A stretch of 50,000 nucleotides of DNA, taken from Shewanella sp. MTB7 (GTDB taxonomy: Bacteria; Pseudomonadota; Gammaproteobacteria; Enterobacterales; Shewanellaceae). The stretch's first letter is position 1. Every line of letters begins with the position of its first letter. A program made the translations under genes and the position numbers. Location: positions 5,737,501 to 5,787,500 of the forward strand of contig NZ_CP085636.1 of NCBI RefSeq assembly GCF_027571385.1, given 5' to 3'. Shown in pieces: positions 38,863 to 48,402 of this stretch. Below the pieces are notes generated by a model. The model ran no database searches, had not been told where the DNA came from, and was given only the letters and a program-made list of their open reading frames with translations.

Positions 38863-39594
38863 ATGAATACATACAAAACTTTATCACGAAATAAGCTCCT
38901 TCTCGTGTCAGCCATCTCAGCAAGTTTATTACTCAGCGCTTGCTCTGATAATGATGATAAACCTGAAGTCGTGCCTCCCACACCTCCGGCTCCAATAGTC
39001 AATCAAGTCTACACCGTGACGGTGACAAACTTAACGGCAAATCAACCGATGTCACCGATTACGCTTATTGCTCATGATGACATTTCAACTTGGCAAGTTG
39101 GTGCTCCTGCAAGTTTAGCGTTAGAAACCATAGCAGAATCTGGTGATGGCTCACTTTTCTCATCAATGGATAATGTCGATAGTGTAACCGTAGGCCAAGG
39201 GATTTTACCACCTGGGATGTCAGAAAGTATCGAACTGAGCCTGATGCCTGATGATGTAGATTCTCTATCAATACTAACCATGCTGGTCAATACCAATGAT
39301 GCATTTGCTGGTCTCAATGACTTTTCATTAGATTCTCTAGCAATTAATCAAGTGATGAGCTTTAGATCTATCGCCTATGATGCAGGTACTGAAGCAAACT
39401 CTGAAGCCAAAGGCACATTTCCTGGTCCTGCCGATGGTGGAGAAGGGTTTAATGCGCTTCGTGATGATGTAGATAGAGTTCACGCTCACCCTGGTGTAAT
39501 TAGTCAAGATGACGGCCTGGCAGATTCAGTACTCTCTGCATCTCATAGATTCGACAACCCTGTACTTACTATCAAGATAGAACGAACTCAATAG
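38863..39594 (+). CDS. Spondin-domain lipoprotein
   Basis: The 243-residue protein has a signal peptide ending in lipobox LSAC (Cys after SLLLSA), so it should be a membrane-anchored lipoprotein. An Asp-rich and Pro-rich linker (VVPPTPPAP) precedes a Spondin_N domain paralogous to its neighbour. Shared blocks are VTNLTANQPMSPITLIAHD, LTMLVNTNDAFAGLNDF, AYDAGTEANSEAKG and DRVHAHPGVIS. AGGTGG precedes the ATG by 7 nt. The pair looks like one secreted and one anchored version of the same fold. A response regulator and a kinase follow 82 nt downstream on the same strand. Function unknown. Confidence 0.85.
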   Translation: MNTYKTLSRNKLLLVSAISASLLLSACSDNDDKPEVVPPTPPAPIVNQVYTVTVTNLTANQPMSPITLIAHDDISTWQVGAPASLALETIAESGDGSLFSSMDNVDSVTVGQGILPPGMSESIELSLMPDDVDSLSILTMLVNTNDAFAGLNDFSLDSLAINQVMSFRSIAYDAGTEANSEAKGTFPGPADGGEGFNALRDDVDRVHAHPGVISQDDGLADSVLSASHRFDNPVLTIKIERTQ

Positions 39595-39630
39595 CGGTAG
39601 CTTTATCCATTATTGGTGAAATAAAAAACA

Positions 39631-39666
39631 CTCGACGCGGGTCTACTATTTACGGATCCGCTTCGA
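39631..39666 (+). promoter_or_regulatory. Strong hairpin before the response regulator gene
   Basis: CTCGACGCGGGTC (39631-39643) and GATCCGCTTCGAG (39654-39666) form a 13-pair stem with one mismatch and one G-U pair, around a loop of 10-11 nt. It ends 10 nt before the ATG at 39677, and the only purine-rich ribosome-binding candidate (CGAG) lies in its 3' arm. There is no U run, so it is unlikely to be a terminator. A role in translation control or mRNA processing is inferred. Confidence 0.6.
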
Positions 39667-39676
39667 GACACACAAA

Positions 39677-40408
39677 ATGAAAGGAACACGTACAGCGAAT
39701 AATCATTATAGTCATAAGATTTTACTGGTTGAAGATGAACCAGATCTCGCTAACTTAGTTAAGCTTAATCTCAATACTCTCAATTTTGATGTCATTCAAT
39801 GTTCGACTATAAAACAAGCAAATCAACAGTTAGATCTCAAAAGTTTTGACCTTGTTTTAATCGATCGTACACTCCCAGACGGAGATGGACTTATGTTGTG
39901 TCAGCAACTTCGTCATGCAGGAAAAGAAACACCTTGCATGATGCTAACCGCTAAAGATTCTGAAGCCGATATCGTACTCGGTTTAGAATCTGGTGCCGAT
40001 GATTATCTGACAAAACCGTTTAGCGTACTTGAACTAAGAGCAAGAGTTAAAGCGCTTTTAAGACGAGGACATCAAACTGAACAAGAGGAGCAGCAGCTTG
40101 ATTTCAATGGTATTACAATTAACTGTGATACCCGTGAAGTGATCGCTTTCGATACCCTGTTAGCATTAACTGCCAGAGAATTTGATCTACTACTTTTCAT
40201 GGCGAAACATCCTAAACAAGTCTTTAGTCGGCTGCAATTGTTAGAGGCTGTATGGGGCTACTCATATTCTGGTTATGAACACACTGTTAATAGCCATATT
40301 AATCGCCTACGCGCTAAATTATCTTCCTGTACTCCTGCTGCCGAGTTAGTGAAAACGGTATGGGGAGTGGGTTATAAATTTTCGCCTCCAGAGAGCCGCC
40401 CCCACTAA
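39677..40408 (+). CDS. OmpR/PhoB-family response regulator
   Basis: The 243-residue regulator has a receiver domain (about 14-128) with the acidic pair EDEPD, phospho-acceptor Asp63 in LIDRTLPDGDG, the Thr of MLTAKD and Lys in DDYLTKPFS. A winged-helix DNA-binding domain (about 140-240; LTAREFDLLLFMAKHP, VWGYSYSGYEHTVNSHINRLRAK) follows. It overlaps the kinase start by one base (TAATG), so the two are translationally coupled. The target genes are not evident from sequence; the adjacent spondin genes are obvious candidates. Translation start may be covered by the hairpin at 39631-39666. Confidence 0.93.
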   Translation: MKGTRTANNHYSHKILLVEDEPDLANLVKLNLNTLNFDVIQCSTIKQANQQLDLKSFDLVLIDRTLPDGDGLMLCQQLRHAGKETPCMMLTAKDSEADIVLGLESGADDYLTKPFSVLELRARVKALLRRGHQTEQEEQQLDFNGITINCDTREVIAFDTLLALTAREFDLLLFMAKHPKQVFSRLQLLEAVWGYSYSGYEHTVNSHINRLRAKLSSCTPAAELVKTVWGVGYKFSPPESRPH

Positions 40409-41889
40409 TGAATAGTCTATTTAGTCGATTATTACTGTCAGCCAGTTTAATCGTCTTTATCTTAATTATCGCTTTATGGCAATGGTTTCAATTTAACCAA
40501 GACTTTAGCCGAGATCAGCTTCAGCAATCTCTGCATCGAGATCTCGCACTCCACATGGCCCATATTAATCCTCTCTTATCACAAGGGATCACATCCAGTG
40601 CTGCGTTAAAGGAAGCGTTTCATGACTTCATGCTATTAGGCCCAAGTTTCGAGATATACACTTTAGATACCTTAGGTAATGTGGTCGCCTATGATGCAAA
40701 AACCGAGAAAATAAAACGCTTAAGGGTCGATACGCCAGCGTTAAGAGCTTTTATAAATGGTGCTCAATTGCCCATAAAAGGGCTAGATCCCAGATCATTA
40801 CACAGTAAAAAGATATTTTCAGCAGCATATTTACAAAATTCCAATGGAAAAAACACTGGCTATTTATACGTAATAATAGGCGGTGAAGATTTCGATATGT
40901 GGCAATCCTTAGTCAGTGAACATCAAGCCCCTAGATTCTGGATTGGTGTAGTTTTAGCTTCAATTGTGTTTGCGCTGACTCTATTTGCCCTTTTAGCAAA
41001 ATATTTAACCCTCCCCCTCTCAAAATTGGAGCAAGACTTAGGAAAGTTAGAGTCACAGAACCTAAATGAAGGTTTAACCCTTCCCGATGAATATAGAGGC
41101 AGTAGTGAGATCCACGGACTCAGTTTACATATCAATCAACTTCTGGAAAGAATCCGTCAACAACATCAAGCGATTAATCGCCAGCAACAAGCGAGACACG
41201 ATTTCATGCTACACCTATCTCATGATTTAAAAACCCCGCTCACATCACTACAGGGCTACATAGATACTTGGTTACTAATGCCTGCAAATGAGCGTAGTAG
41301 TGATTTAATTGAAATAGCTGCAAACTCAGGAAGGTACATTCAGCAGTTATTAAGCCAAATGTTAGAGCTTGCCGCATTAGAAAACGGACAGATAACGCCA
41401 GAGTTTAAACGAGTTGAATTAGCACCACTCTTACATGAATTAACACTTATTTTTGCCCCTAGAGCCAAACAACAAAAAGTAGTGCTAAATTTCGATCTAC
41501 CTTCAAACATAATTATCCTAACCGATCCACAAATTTTGATGCGTGTTTTAAGTAACCTTATTGATAACGCCATCCGCTACACGCCAGCGGGTGGCAGTAT
41601 CACCATAAAACCGACTTCCCATTTAACCGAGGGTCAGTTCAATGAAGATAATACCGCCATTTGGCTATGCGTTTCTGATAATGGTTCTGGGATGCACAAA
41701 CATGAGTTACAAGCGCTACAACATTTAAAGAATAAGCCCAAATTTAAACGTGACGAAGTTTTACCTCAGTTAGGTGTAGGACTGGCCATCGTTAGGCAGT
41801 TATTAGGGCTATTAAGGTGTAATATCGATATCGAGAGCACTCCTGGAGAGGGCAGTCAATTTCACATAGAATTACGACTTGCAGAATAA
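40408..41889 (+). CDS. Sensor histidine kinase, partner of the OmpR-type regulator
   Basis: The 493-residue inner-membrane kinase has a helix at about 8-26, a periplasmic sensor region of roughly 145 residues, a second helix at about 175-196 and a HAMP segment. HisKA carries the H-box with His272 in LSHDLKTPLTSL. The ATPase domain has the N-box LIDNAIRYTPAGG, the G1 box DNGSGM and the G2 box GVGLAIVRQLL. All catalytic boxes are intact. Its ATG shares an A with the stop codon of the regulator gene. The stimulus is unknown; the sensor region resembles no family that I can name. It converges with hemE. Confidence 0.93.
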   Translation: MNSLFSRLLLSASLIVFILIIALWQWFQFNQDFSRDQLQQSLHRDLALHMAHINPLLSQGITSSAALKEAFHDFMLLGPSFEIYTLDTLGNVVAYDAKTEKIKRLRVDTPALRAFINGAQLPIKGLDPRSLHSKKIFSAAYLQNSNGKNTGYLYVIIGGEDFDMWQSLVSEHQAPRFWIGVVLASIVFALTLFALLAKYLTLPLSKLEQDLGKLESQNLNEGLTLPDEYRGSSEIHGLSLHINQLLERIRQQHQAINRQQQARHDFMLHLSHDLKTPLTSLQGYIDTWLLMPANERSSDLIEIAANSGRYIQQLLSQMLELAALENGQITPEFKRVELAPLLHELTLIFAPRAKQQKVVLNFDLPSNIIILTDPQILMRVLSNLIDNAIRYTPAGGSITIKPTSHLTEGQFNEDNTAIWLCVSDNGSGMHKHELQALQHLKNKPKFKRDEVLPQLGVGLAIVRQLLGLLRCNIDIESTPGEGSQFHIELRLAE

Positions 41890-41907
41890 AAATTGAATTT
41901 AGCACAT

Positions 41908-41933
41908 AAAAAAGCCCATCAAATGACAGGCTT
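41908..41933 (-). terminator. terminator after hemE
   Basis: On the minus strand AAGCC pairs with GGCTT, with an inner TCA/TGA extension, and is followed by six U residues. It is 22 nt after the hemE stop codon and lies between the convergent kinase and hemE genes. Confidence 0.7.
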
Positions 41934-41954
41934 CATGTGAACATGTAAATCTAA

Positions 41955-43019
41955 TTACTTATGATATTGACCTGATAACTCATGTACTGAGTTGATAAAT
42001 GCACCTGCGTGCTCAGGATCAACATGTTGATGGATACCATGACCTAAGTTGAATACATGTCCAGTACCTTCACCATAGCTAGATAATATTTGACCAACCT
42101 CTTGATGAATACGCTCAGGAGATGCATAAAGTACTGAAGGATCCATATTACCCTGTAGCGCAACTTTATGACCCACACGGCGACGTGCATCACCAATATC
42201 GACAGTCCAATCTAGTCCTAGTGCATCACAGCCGGTTTCAGCCATCGCTTCTAACCATAGACCGCCACCTTTAGTAAATAAGGTCACAGGAACTTGACGT
42301 CCATCGGCATAGCGAGTCAAGCCATCGATAATCTTCTGCATATAACGCAGTGAAAATTCACGATAAGCGTGGTGTGAGAGTGCTCCACCCCATGAATCGA
42401 AAATCATCAAAGATTGTGCACCATTGGCAACTTGTGCATTTAAGTACAAGATCACTGAGTCAGCTAACTTATCGAGTAACATGTGTAGAGTCTTAGGCTC
42501 TTCGTATGCCATCTTCTTAATTTTCTCGAAAGTCTTACTCGAGCCACCTTCAACCATGTAAGTTGCCAATGTCCAAGGAGAACCAGAGAAACCGATCAAT
42601 GGAACTTCACCTTTAAGCTCGCGACGAATAGTGCTTACAGCACGCATCACATAACCAAGTTCATCTTCAGGATCAGGGATTGAAAGCTTCTTGATCGCAT
42701 CGATAGTATCGGTCGGACGCTCAAAACGAGGACCTTCACCAGTTTCAAAGTATAAGCCTAGGCCCATTGCATCCGGTACAGTCAAAATATCAGAAAACAG
42801 GATAGCAGCATCAAGATCATATCGGCGAAGTGGCTGAAGCGTTACTTCACACGCTAAATCCTGATTCTTACACAAAGACATAAAGTCACCGGCTTCTGCA
42901 CGGGTTGCTTTATATTCTGGTAGGTAACGGCCAGCTTGACGCATCATCCAGACAGGAGTTCTGTCAACAGGTTGTTTTAGTAAAGCGCGTAAATAACGAT
43001 CATTTTTTAATTCTGCCAT
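41955..43019 (-). CDS. hemE: Uroporphyrinogen decarboxylase
   Basis: HemE removes four acetate carboxyls from uroporphyrinogen III to give coproporphyrinogen III in heme synthesis. The 354-residue product carries the family signatures [15 protein letters not shown] near the N-terminus and [18 protein letters not shown] in the middle. It also has the conserved [14 protein letters not shown] (with the catalytic Asp) and [14 protein letters not shown] near the end. Length is normal. AGGAAT lies 10 nt before the ATG. It is followed by a terminator and appears to be a single-gene unit. Confidence 0.97.
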   Translation of the reverse strand: MAELKNDRYLRALLKQPVDRTPVWMMRQAGRYLPEYKATRAEAGDFMSLCKNQDLACEVTLQPLRRYDLDAAILFSDILTVPDAMGLGLYFETGEGPRFERPTDTIDAIKKLSIPDPEDELGYVMRAVSTIRRELKGEVPLIGFSGSPWTLATYMVEGGSSKTFEKIKKMAYEEPKTLHMLLDKLADSVILYLNAQVANGAQSLMIFDSWGGALSHHAYREFSLRYMQKIIDGLTRYADGRQVPVTLFTKGGGLWLEAMAETGCDALGLDWTVDIGDARRRVGHKVALQGNMDPSVLYASPERIHQEVGQILSSYGEGTGHVFNLGHGIHQHVDPEHAGAFINSVHELSGQYHK

Positions 43020-43231
43020 TTGGCTCTATTCCTAGACTTATTGATTTCCGCTGCGCGTAGTTTAGCATTTACGAGAGTAGAATATCCTCTCTCAGATCAT
43101 TTATGTGACAAACACCACTACATATAAAAATAATCAAGATGAACATGCTTAACCTAGCCGAGTAAATAGTAACCAGATGATATGGCCGGATAATTAATTC
43201 GTGTTAATGTTCCCAATATGACAAAAAAAAG
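43020..43231. other. hemE upstream intergenic sequence
   Basis: This is the left half of the 501-bp gap between hemE and rsd. It should contain the hemE promoter, but I cannot assign boxes with confidence. A single CRP-type half-site (TATGTGAC, about 43101) is visible without a second half. No reading frame or hairpin of note. Confidence 0.4.
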
Positions 43232-43260
43232 TTGCACACACCTCAAGCCTTTGGTATAAA
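43232..43260 (+). promoter_or_regulatory. Promoter of the candidate small RNA upstream of rsd
   Basis: -35 TTGCAC (43232-43237) and -10 TATAAA (43255-43260) are separated by exactly 17 bp, with an A8 tract just upstream. The next gene start is 260 bp away and an intrinsic terminator intervenes, so the promoter points to a short transcript. Confidence 0.7.
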
Positions 43261-43266
43261 AAGTCT

Positions 43267-43360
43267 GCGCTAGCAAGAACAATCAAGAAGCTCGTTCTAT
43301 CGAGCCTGAAAAACCAATACTCGCCCAGCGATAATTTTTCATCGCTGGGCATTTTATTTT
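43267..43360 (+). ncRNA. Candidate small RNA (~94 nt) between hemE and rsd
   Basis: Between a good sigma-70-type promoter and a strong intrinsic terminator there is room for an RNA of about 94 nt. It contains a small hairpin GCTCG-TTCTAT-CGAGC (43290-43305), an unpaired stretch CTGAAAAACCAATACT, and the terminator stem GCCCAGCGAT / ATCGCTGGGC (43323-43350) followed by ATTTTATTTT. The layout of hairpin, open A-rich segment and U-rich terminator resembles Hfq-dependent trans-acting sRNAs. It does not match Spot 42, RyhB, ArcZ, CyaR or other sRNAs that I know by sequence. There is no reading frame of note in it. Alternatively it is an attenuated leader of rsd, whose start is 160 nt further on. 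Confidence 0.6.
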
Positions 43361-43520
43361 AGACGATCCAATTTCCTAATCCCCATCAATATCCAAGTAT
43401 AAAAACCAACCCAAAGCACTAATTTACTTTATCTCATCAAATAGTCGAATAATGGTTGATTAATACCCTAGTTGTCACCTACATTAGAAGTCAGGGAAGA
43501 ACTCAGAATCGAGAACTATC

Positions 43521-43988
43521 ATGTTAAAACAACTGGAAAAAGTCGAACAAAGATGGGGTGGTGCAAACAGCCTAATCGATCATTGGCTAAATAACCGTCG
43601 TAAACTGCTGATTAATTACTGCAAAATTGCAGGTATACCTCCTTACGATTCAACAGAGAAATCTCTTCCTCCTGTAATCTTAGTCAAAGAGTTTTGTGAT
43701 CTATTGATGGACTATGTTTCTGAAGGACATTTTGAAGTTTATGATCAAGTTGTTACTGCATGCGAAAAAAATGGAATATCGAGTAAAACACTAGCGCAAA
43801 ATCTAGTGCCTCGAATCAGCGAAACAACAGATTCAGCCCTTGATTTCAATGATAAATACACAGAATTGGTAGATGATAATGTGTTATTTCAGCTCGATAA
43901 AGATCTGTCATCTTTAGGCCATGCGATGGAAACTCGTTTCGAACTGGAAGATAAGCTATTGGAAGTATTACATGCAAAACACTCCTAG
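43521..43988 (+). CDS. rsd: Rsd/AlgQ-family anti-sigma-70 factor
   Basis: Rsd binds region 4 of sigma-70 and is associated with the switch to alternative sigma factors in stationary phase. The 155-residue helical protein starts MLKQLEKVEQRWGGANSLID and has the family WLNNRRKLLINYCKIAG and VKEFCDLLMDYVSEGHFEVY segments. No membrane segment or signal is visible, so it is cytoplasmic. It stands alone on the plus strand between hemE and acnB and is convergent with acnB. The SD is weak (GAGAAC). The assignment is by overall sequence pattern and by the hemE neighbour. Confidence 0.93.
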   Translation: MLKQLEKVEQRWGGANSLIDHWLNNRRKLLINYCKIAGIPPYDSTEKSLPPVILVKEFCDLLMDYVSEGHFEVYDQVVTACEKNGISSKTLAQNLVPRISETTDSALDFNDKYTELVDDNVLFQLDKDLSSLGHAMETRFELEDKLLEVLHAKHS

Positions 43989-44095
43989 TTGAACGATTTA
44001 TGGTGAGTATTCAATTAGATTGCCGAACAAATTTTTATGGTTCTCCCTAGATGTAAACTATCCATTTAACGCTTATTATTTTTAAAGACAGATAC

Positions 44096-44125
44096 AAGAA
44101 GGCCAGCTAACAAGCTGGCCTTCTT
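44096..44125. terminator. Bidirectional terminator between rsd and acnB
   Basis: A perfect 13-bp inverted repeat AAGAAGGCCAGCT / AGCTGGCCTTCTT with a 4-nt loop lies between the convergent genes, 29 nt from the acnB stop. The U-rich tails on either side are short (TTCTT), but the stem is very stable. Confidence 0.85.
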
Positions 44126-44154
44126 ACGTTTATATCACTCGAATAAATGAGAGA

Positions 44155-46752
44155 TTAAACTGCAGACTGAAAGATTACTTCGCCAGCTTTTTCTGTATAA
44201 GATGCGATCTGATCAAAGTTCAGGTAACGATAGGTATCAGCTGCTGTGGCATCTAACTCCTTCGCATAGCTCTGATACTCTTCTGCAGAAGGTAGACGAC
44301 CTAGCAATGCAGCTACAGCCGCTAACTCAGCAGAGGCTAAGTAAACATTTGCCCCCGTTCCTAAACGGTTAGGGAAATTACGCGTCGATGTAGAAACAAC
44401 CGTCGCACCTTCAGCAACACGTGCCTGATTGCCCATACATAGAGAACAACCTGGGATCTCGATACGAGCACCAACACGACCGAAGATTGCGTAATAACCC
44501 TCTTCAGTTAATTGATCGCGATCCATCTTTGTTGGAGGCGCGATCCACAAACGAGTTGGCAGTGAAGTGGCAAACTTATCAAGCATCTTACCCGTAGCAC
44601 GGAAATGACCAATATTAGTCATACAAGAACCGACAAAAACCTCATCAATCTTAGTGTCTTTAACAGCTGAAAGCAGTACCGCGTCATCGGGATCATTGGG
44701 GGCACAAAGAATGGGTTCTTTAATGTCATTCAAATCGATTTCGATAACGGCAGCATATTCAGCATCAGCATCGGCAGCCATTAATTCAGGGTTAGCTAAC
44801 CAATCCTGCATGGCGATAATACGGCGCTCAATAGTACGGCGATCGCCATAACCTTCAGCAATCATCCATTTCAACATCACGATGTTTGAGTTTAGATATT
44901 CGATGATAGGCTCTTTATCTAGCTTGATACTACAACCAGCAGCACTACGCTCAGCAGAAGCATCAGAAAGCTCAAAGGCCTGCTCCACTTTCAAACTTTC
45001 CAAGCCTTCGATTTCAAGTACGCGACCAGAGAAAAAGTTAACTTTACCTTTCTTCTCAACGGTCAATAGACCCATCTCGATCGCTTTAAGCGGAATAGCA
45101 TGAACAAGATCACGTAGTGTGATACCAGGTTGCATTTCACCTTTAAAGCGCACTAAAACAGACTCAGGCATATCCAGTGGCATTACACCCGTTGCAGCGG
45201 CAAATGCCACCAAGCCAGAACCCGCAGGGAAAGAGATTCCAATAGGAAAACGAGTATGAGAGTCACCACCTGTACCTACGGTATCAGGAAGTAACATACG
45301 GTTTAGCCAAGAATGAATAACACCATCACCAGGACGCAATGAAATACCACCACGATTCATAATGAAATCGGGAAGAGTATGGTGAGTATTTACATCAACT
45401 GGCTTAGGATAAGCTGCAGTATGACAGAAAGATTGCATCGTCAAGTCGGCACTAAAACCAAGACAAGCGAGATCTTTAAGCTCATCGCGAGTCATAGGGC
45501 CAGTCGTGTCTTGCGAGCCAACAGAGGCCATCTTAGGCTCACAATATTGACCGGGACGAACACCTGTCACACCACAAGCTTTACCCACCATCTTCTGTGC
45601 CAACGTGTAACCTTTACCCGTATCAGCCACATCTTGTGGCAATACGAATACAGTAGACTCCTTAAGTTTTAACACTTCTCGAGCACGAGTAGTTAAGCCA
45701 CGACCGATAATTAATGGGATACGACCACCGGCACGAACCTCATCCATAAGTACTGCTGTTTTAAGTGCAAACTCAGAGATCACCTCGTCGCTATCATGAC
45801 GCTTAACTACGCCTTGATATGGATAGATATCAATGACATCCCCCATATTCATCTTGCTAACATCTAATTCAATTGGCAATGCACCAGCATCTTCCATTGT
45901 GTTGAAAAAGATTGGAGCGATCTTACCACCTAGACAAAAACCACCGCCGCGCTTATTAGGAACATTAGGAATATCATCGCCCATGAACCACAACACAGAG
46001 TTAGTCGCTGACTTACGAGAAGAGCCAGTACCAACAACATCACCAACATAAACTAACGGGAAGCCCTTAGTTTTAAGTTGCTCAATCTCTTTGATTGGAC
46101 CAACAGCACCCGCTTCATCAGGTACAATACCTTCACGAGCATTTTTTAACATAGCTAAAGCATGTAATGGGATATCTGGACGAGACCAAGCATCTGGTGC
46201 TGGTGACAAATCATCCGTGTTAGTCTCACCAGTGACTTTAAATACTGTCAAGGAAATTTTATCTTCAAGCTTTGGACGGTTCAGGAACCAATCGGCATTA
46301 GCCCAGGATTCAACAACTTGTTTGGCATAAGCATTACCAGCTTGCATCTTTTCTACTACATCATGGAAAGAATCAAACATCAGCAAGGTTTTTGATAAAG
46401 CAGTAACAGCTAACGGAGCTTGTACATCATCATCCAACTGAGCAATCAAAGGGTCAATGTTGTAACCCCCTTGCATAGTACCTAGCAGTTCAACCGCACG
46501 CGCAGATGACAATATAGGTGAACTAACATCACCTTTAGCTAAAGCATCCAGGAAACCAGCTTTTACATACGCTGCTTCATCTACTCCTGGTGGAATTCTG
46601 TTCTCAAGTAGATCGAGGAGAAGTGCCTCTTCACCTACGGGTGGGTTTTTAACTAACTCAACTAATTCTGCCACTTGTTGGGCATCTAGTGGCTTAGGGA
46701 CTACGCCCTCTGAAGCACGCTCTGCGACGTGTTTACGATATGCTTCTAGCAC
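44155..46752 (-). CDS. acnB: Bifunctional aconitate hydratase B / 2-methylisocitrate dehydratase
   Basis: AcnB interconverts citrate and isocitrate in the TCA cycle and can hydrate 2-methyl-cis-aconitate. The 865-residue protein matches E. coli AcnB in length and start ([16 protein letters not shown]). The HEAT-like N-terminal domain is followed by the swivel domain ([12 protein letters not shown]) and the Fe-S domains. The 4Fe-4S ligands are near residues 709 (VGSCMTN), 769 and 772 (PGCSLCMG). The start is GTG at 46752 with GAGGAA 7 nt upstream; no ATG fits. In E. coli the apo-protein also binds mRNA. It is monocistronic here, with a 415-bp upstream region. Confidence 0.97.
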   Translation of the reverse strand: MLEAYRKHVAERASEGVVPKPLDAQQVAELVELVKNPPVGEEALLLDLLENRIPPGVDEAAYVKAGFLDALAKGDVSSPILSSARAVELLGTMQGGYNIDPLIAQLDDDVQAPLAVTALSKTLLMFDSFHDVVEKMQAGNAYAKQVVESWANADWFLNRPKLEDKISLTVFKVTGETNTDDLSPAPDAWSRPDIPLHALAMLKNAREGIVPDEAGAVGPIKEIEQLKTKGFPLVYVGDVVGTGSSRKSATNSVLWFMGDDIPNVPNKRGGGFCLGGKIAPIFFNTMEDAGALPIELDVSKMNMGDVIDIYPYQGVVKRHDSDEVISEFALKTAVLMDEVRAGGRIPLIIGRGLTTRAREVLKLKESTVFVLPQDVADTGKGYTLAQKMVGKACGVTGVRPGQYCEPKMASVGSQDTTGPMTRDELKDLACLGFSADLTMQSFCHTAAYPKPVDVNTHHTLPDFIMNRGGISLRPGDGVIHSWLNRMLLPDTVGTGGDSHTRFPIGISFPAGSGLVAFAAATGVMPLDMPESVLVRFKGEMQPGITLRDLVHAIPLKAIEMGLLTVEKKGKVNFFSGRVLEIEGLESLKVEQAFELSDASAERSAAGCSIKLDKEPIIEYLNSNIVMLKWMIAEGYGDRRTIERRIIAMQDWLANPELMAADADAEYAAVIEIDLNDIKEPILCAPNDPDDAVLLSAVKDTKIDEVFVGSCMTNIGHFRATGKMLDKFATSLPTRLWIAPPTKMDRDQLTEEGYYAIFGRVGARIEIPGCSLCMGNQARVAEGATVVSTSTRNFPNRLGTGANVYLASAELAAVAALLGRLPSAEEYQSYAKELDATAADTYRYLNFDQIASYTEKAGEVIFQSAV

Positions 46753-47167
46753 GGCAATATTCCTCTTTGTTTGGCGTTCTTACAATGAAACTGCACTGCT
46801 TCATAAATAAAGCTCACAGTTAAGCAGGCTCGACCCTTATTTCTGGCCGTATTATACTACAGCTTTAAAAAAGTTTGAATCAGATCACACTCTTGTGGTT
46901 AGCAAACCAGAACTAGATCCACAACATAACTCACGATGCACTGTAATTTATTCCATCAGCACCATCAATGTAATTAGACCATAGTTTAAAAATATAGTTA
47001 ATGTCATTGTCAACAAACAGTTACATTGTAATTAGTTTGATAAAATCTGTAAAAGCAATCAGAAAACAAACTAACAAACACAGACTATTTATCTTTCTAC
47101 ATTGCTAATAAAAACCATAATAATGCAGTACTATTCACCTTAATTATACTGAACATACTGGAACACG
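46753..47167. promoter_or_regulatory. Divergent acnB / HAD phosphatase intergenic region
   Basis: This 415-bp region is AT-rich and non-coding. At about 46874-46890 the sequence TTTGAATCAGATCACAC fits, imperfectly, both an FNR-type site (TTGA-N6-ATCA) and a CRP-type site on the minus strand (TGTGATCTGATTCAAA). Either would suit acnB, which is commonly under CRP/FNR/ArcA-type control. No clear -35/-10 can be fixed and no RNA gene is seen. Confidence 0.35.
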
Positions 47168-47848
47168 ATGACATCACTCTCACTTAAGGCCGTAATTTTC
47201 GACATGGATGGCATATTGATTGATTCAGAACCTATGTGGCAAACTGCTGAATATGAAGTTCTTACAAACCTTGGACTAAACCTCAATCATAGCGACATTT
47301 TACAAACTACCGGCCTTAGAATCGATCAAGTAGTCAGCTATTGGTATCAGAATTTCCCATGGGATAACTATGATAACGAGCAAACATCAAAGCTAATTGT
47401 AGATCAGGTCCTCAAACAGATTTTAACCAGTGGTAGACCTATGAATGGAGTCATACAGGCATTAGATTTTTGCCGAGAAAATGGTTTAAAAATTGGTTTA
47501 ACAACCTCTTCATCTCATGCCATAGTTAAAGCTACGTTAGCCAAACTCAATATAAAGCATTTTTTTGATTCGATTAACTCGGCTGAGTATTTAGCCTTTG
47601 GAAAACCACACCCAGAAGTTTACCTTAATTGCGCTCACGACTTAAATATCAACCCCACACAATGTATTGCAATCGAAGACTCATTAAACGGTCTCATAGC
47701 AGCTAGAGCTGCAAGCATGCAAACTATTGCCATACCTGCCATTGAGCAGCAACACGAGTCGAAGTGGATTATCGCCCACAAGCAATTAGTATCACTCACC
47801 GATCTACCAAAATACCTAACTGATGAATTGAAACTGCAAGGGCAATAA
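47168..47848 (+). CDS. HAD-superfamily sugar-phosphate phosphatase, YniC/HxpB-like
   Basis: The 226-residue protein has HAD motif I DMDGILIDSEP (Asp12, Asp14), motif II TTSSS, motif III Lys in FGKPHPEVYL and motif IV IEDSLNG. A helical cap domain lies between motifs I and II (about 18-80). The cap segment TTGLRIDQVVSYWY and the overall length match E. coli YniC, a hexitol/2-deoxyglucose-6-phosphate phosphatase, better than beta-phosphoglucomutases. Catalytic residues are intact. It is alone on the plus strand; the sequence downstream is IS-derived. The exact substrate is inferred. Confidence 0.88.
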   Translation: MTSLSLKAVIFDMDGILIDSEPMWQTAEYEVLTNLGLNLNHSDILQTTGLRIDQVVSYWYQNFPWDNYDNEQTSKLIVDQVLKQILTSGRPMNGVIQALDFCRENGLKIGLTTSSSHAIVKATLAKLNIKHFFDSINSAEYLAFGKPHPEVYLNCAHDLNINPTQCIAIEDSLNGLIAARAASMQTIAIPAIEQQHESKWIIAHKQLVSLTDLPKYLTDELKLQGQ

Positions 47849-47889
47849 AGCTACAGCCACTAGAAACGCTTCAACTATATTAAGCTTGC

Positions 47890-48259
47890 ATGACTCACTT
47901 CCGTAGAGAGAAAGGAGGTCGTATAAACGCCCAAGATGTAGCATCCTTTATAAAAATGGAGTTTGGCGTTGAGTTTCAGCAAAGTAATCTCTATCGATTA
48001 TTGCATCAACAAGGCTTCTCCTGAATAACCACTTGATCGCGTTGATGTGTGGTTCCAAGATGAAGCGAGATTTGGCCAACAGAACACCACTACACGGCTT
48101 TGGGCCACCAAAGGAACTCGCCCACGGGCAGTTCGTCAACAGCAGTTTGAATCAGCATATTTATTTGGCGCAGTCTGTCCTGCAGCTGGCACAACAGAAG
48201 CCATCATTGCTCCATTTGCTAATAGTGAATGTATGCATGAACACTTGAAATTAATATCA
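47890..48259 (+). pseudogene. Remnant of an IS630-family transposase
   Basis: The first frame (47890-48024) reads MTHFRREKGGRINAQDVASF and on to HQQGFS, then hits a stop. It aligns with the middle of the intact transposase at 48403-49324. From 48041 the plus-one frame continues VDVWFQDEARFGQQNTTTRL up to HLKLIS, closely similar but not identical to that copy, and is then cut by the left end of the IS630 element. The N-terminal DNA-binding part, the segment between the two frames and everything after LKLIS are missing. It is on the opposite strand to the intact copy, so it is an older, independent insertion now decayed. Confidence 0.9.
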
Positions 48260-48402
48260 TACCAATCGGTATAATCATCTGGTCAGGTTTATCCATGAAC
48301 GATTGCATAGATTCTTTACAGTATCAATGTCACTAATAAAGCTATTCCAAGCTTGCGTGCATTGCTCGACAATGTCCTCATAATTGGCAAAACACCTATT
48401 GG

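Noticed and set aside
44096..44125. Small RNA at the rsd-acnB hairpin
   Set aside because: No promoter precedes the stem on either strand; it fits a bidirectional terminator of convergent genes.
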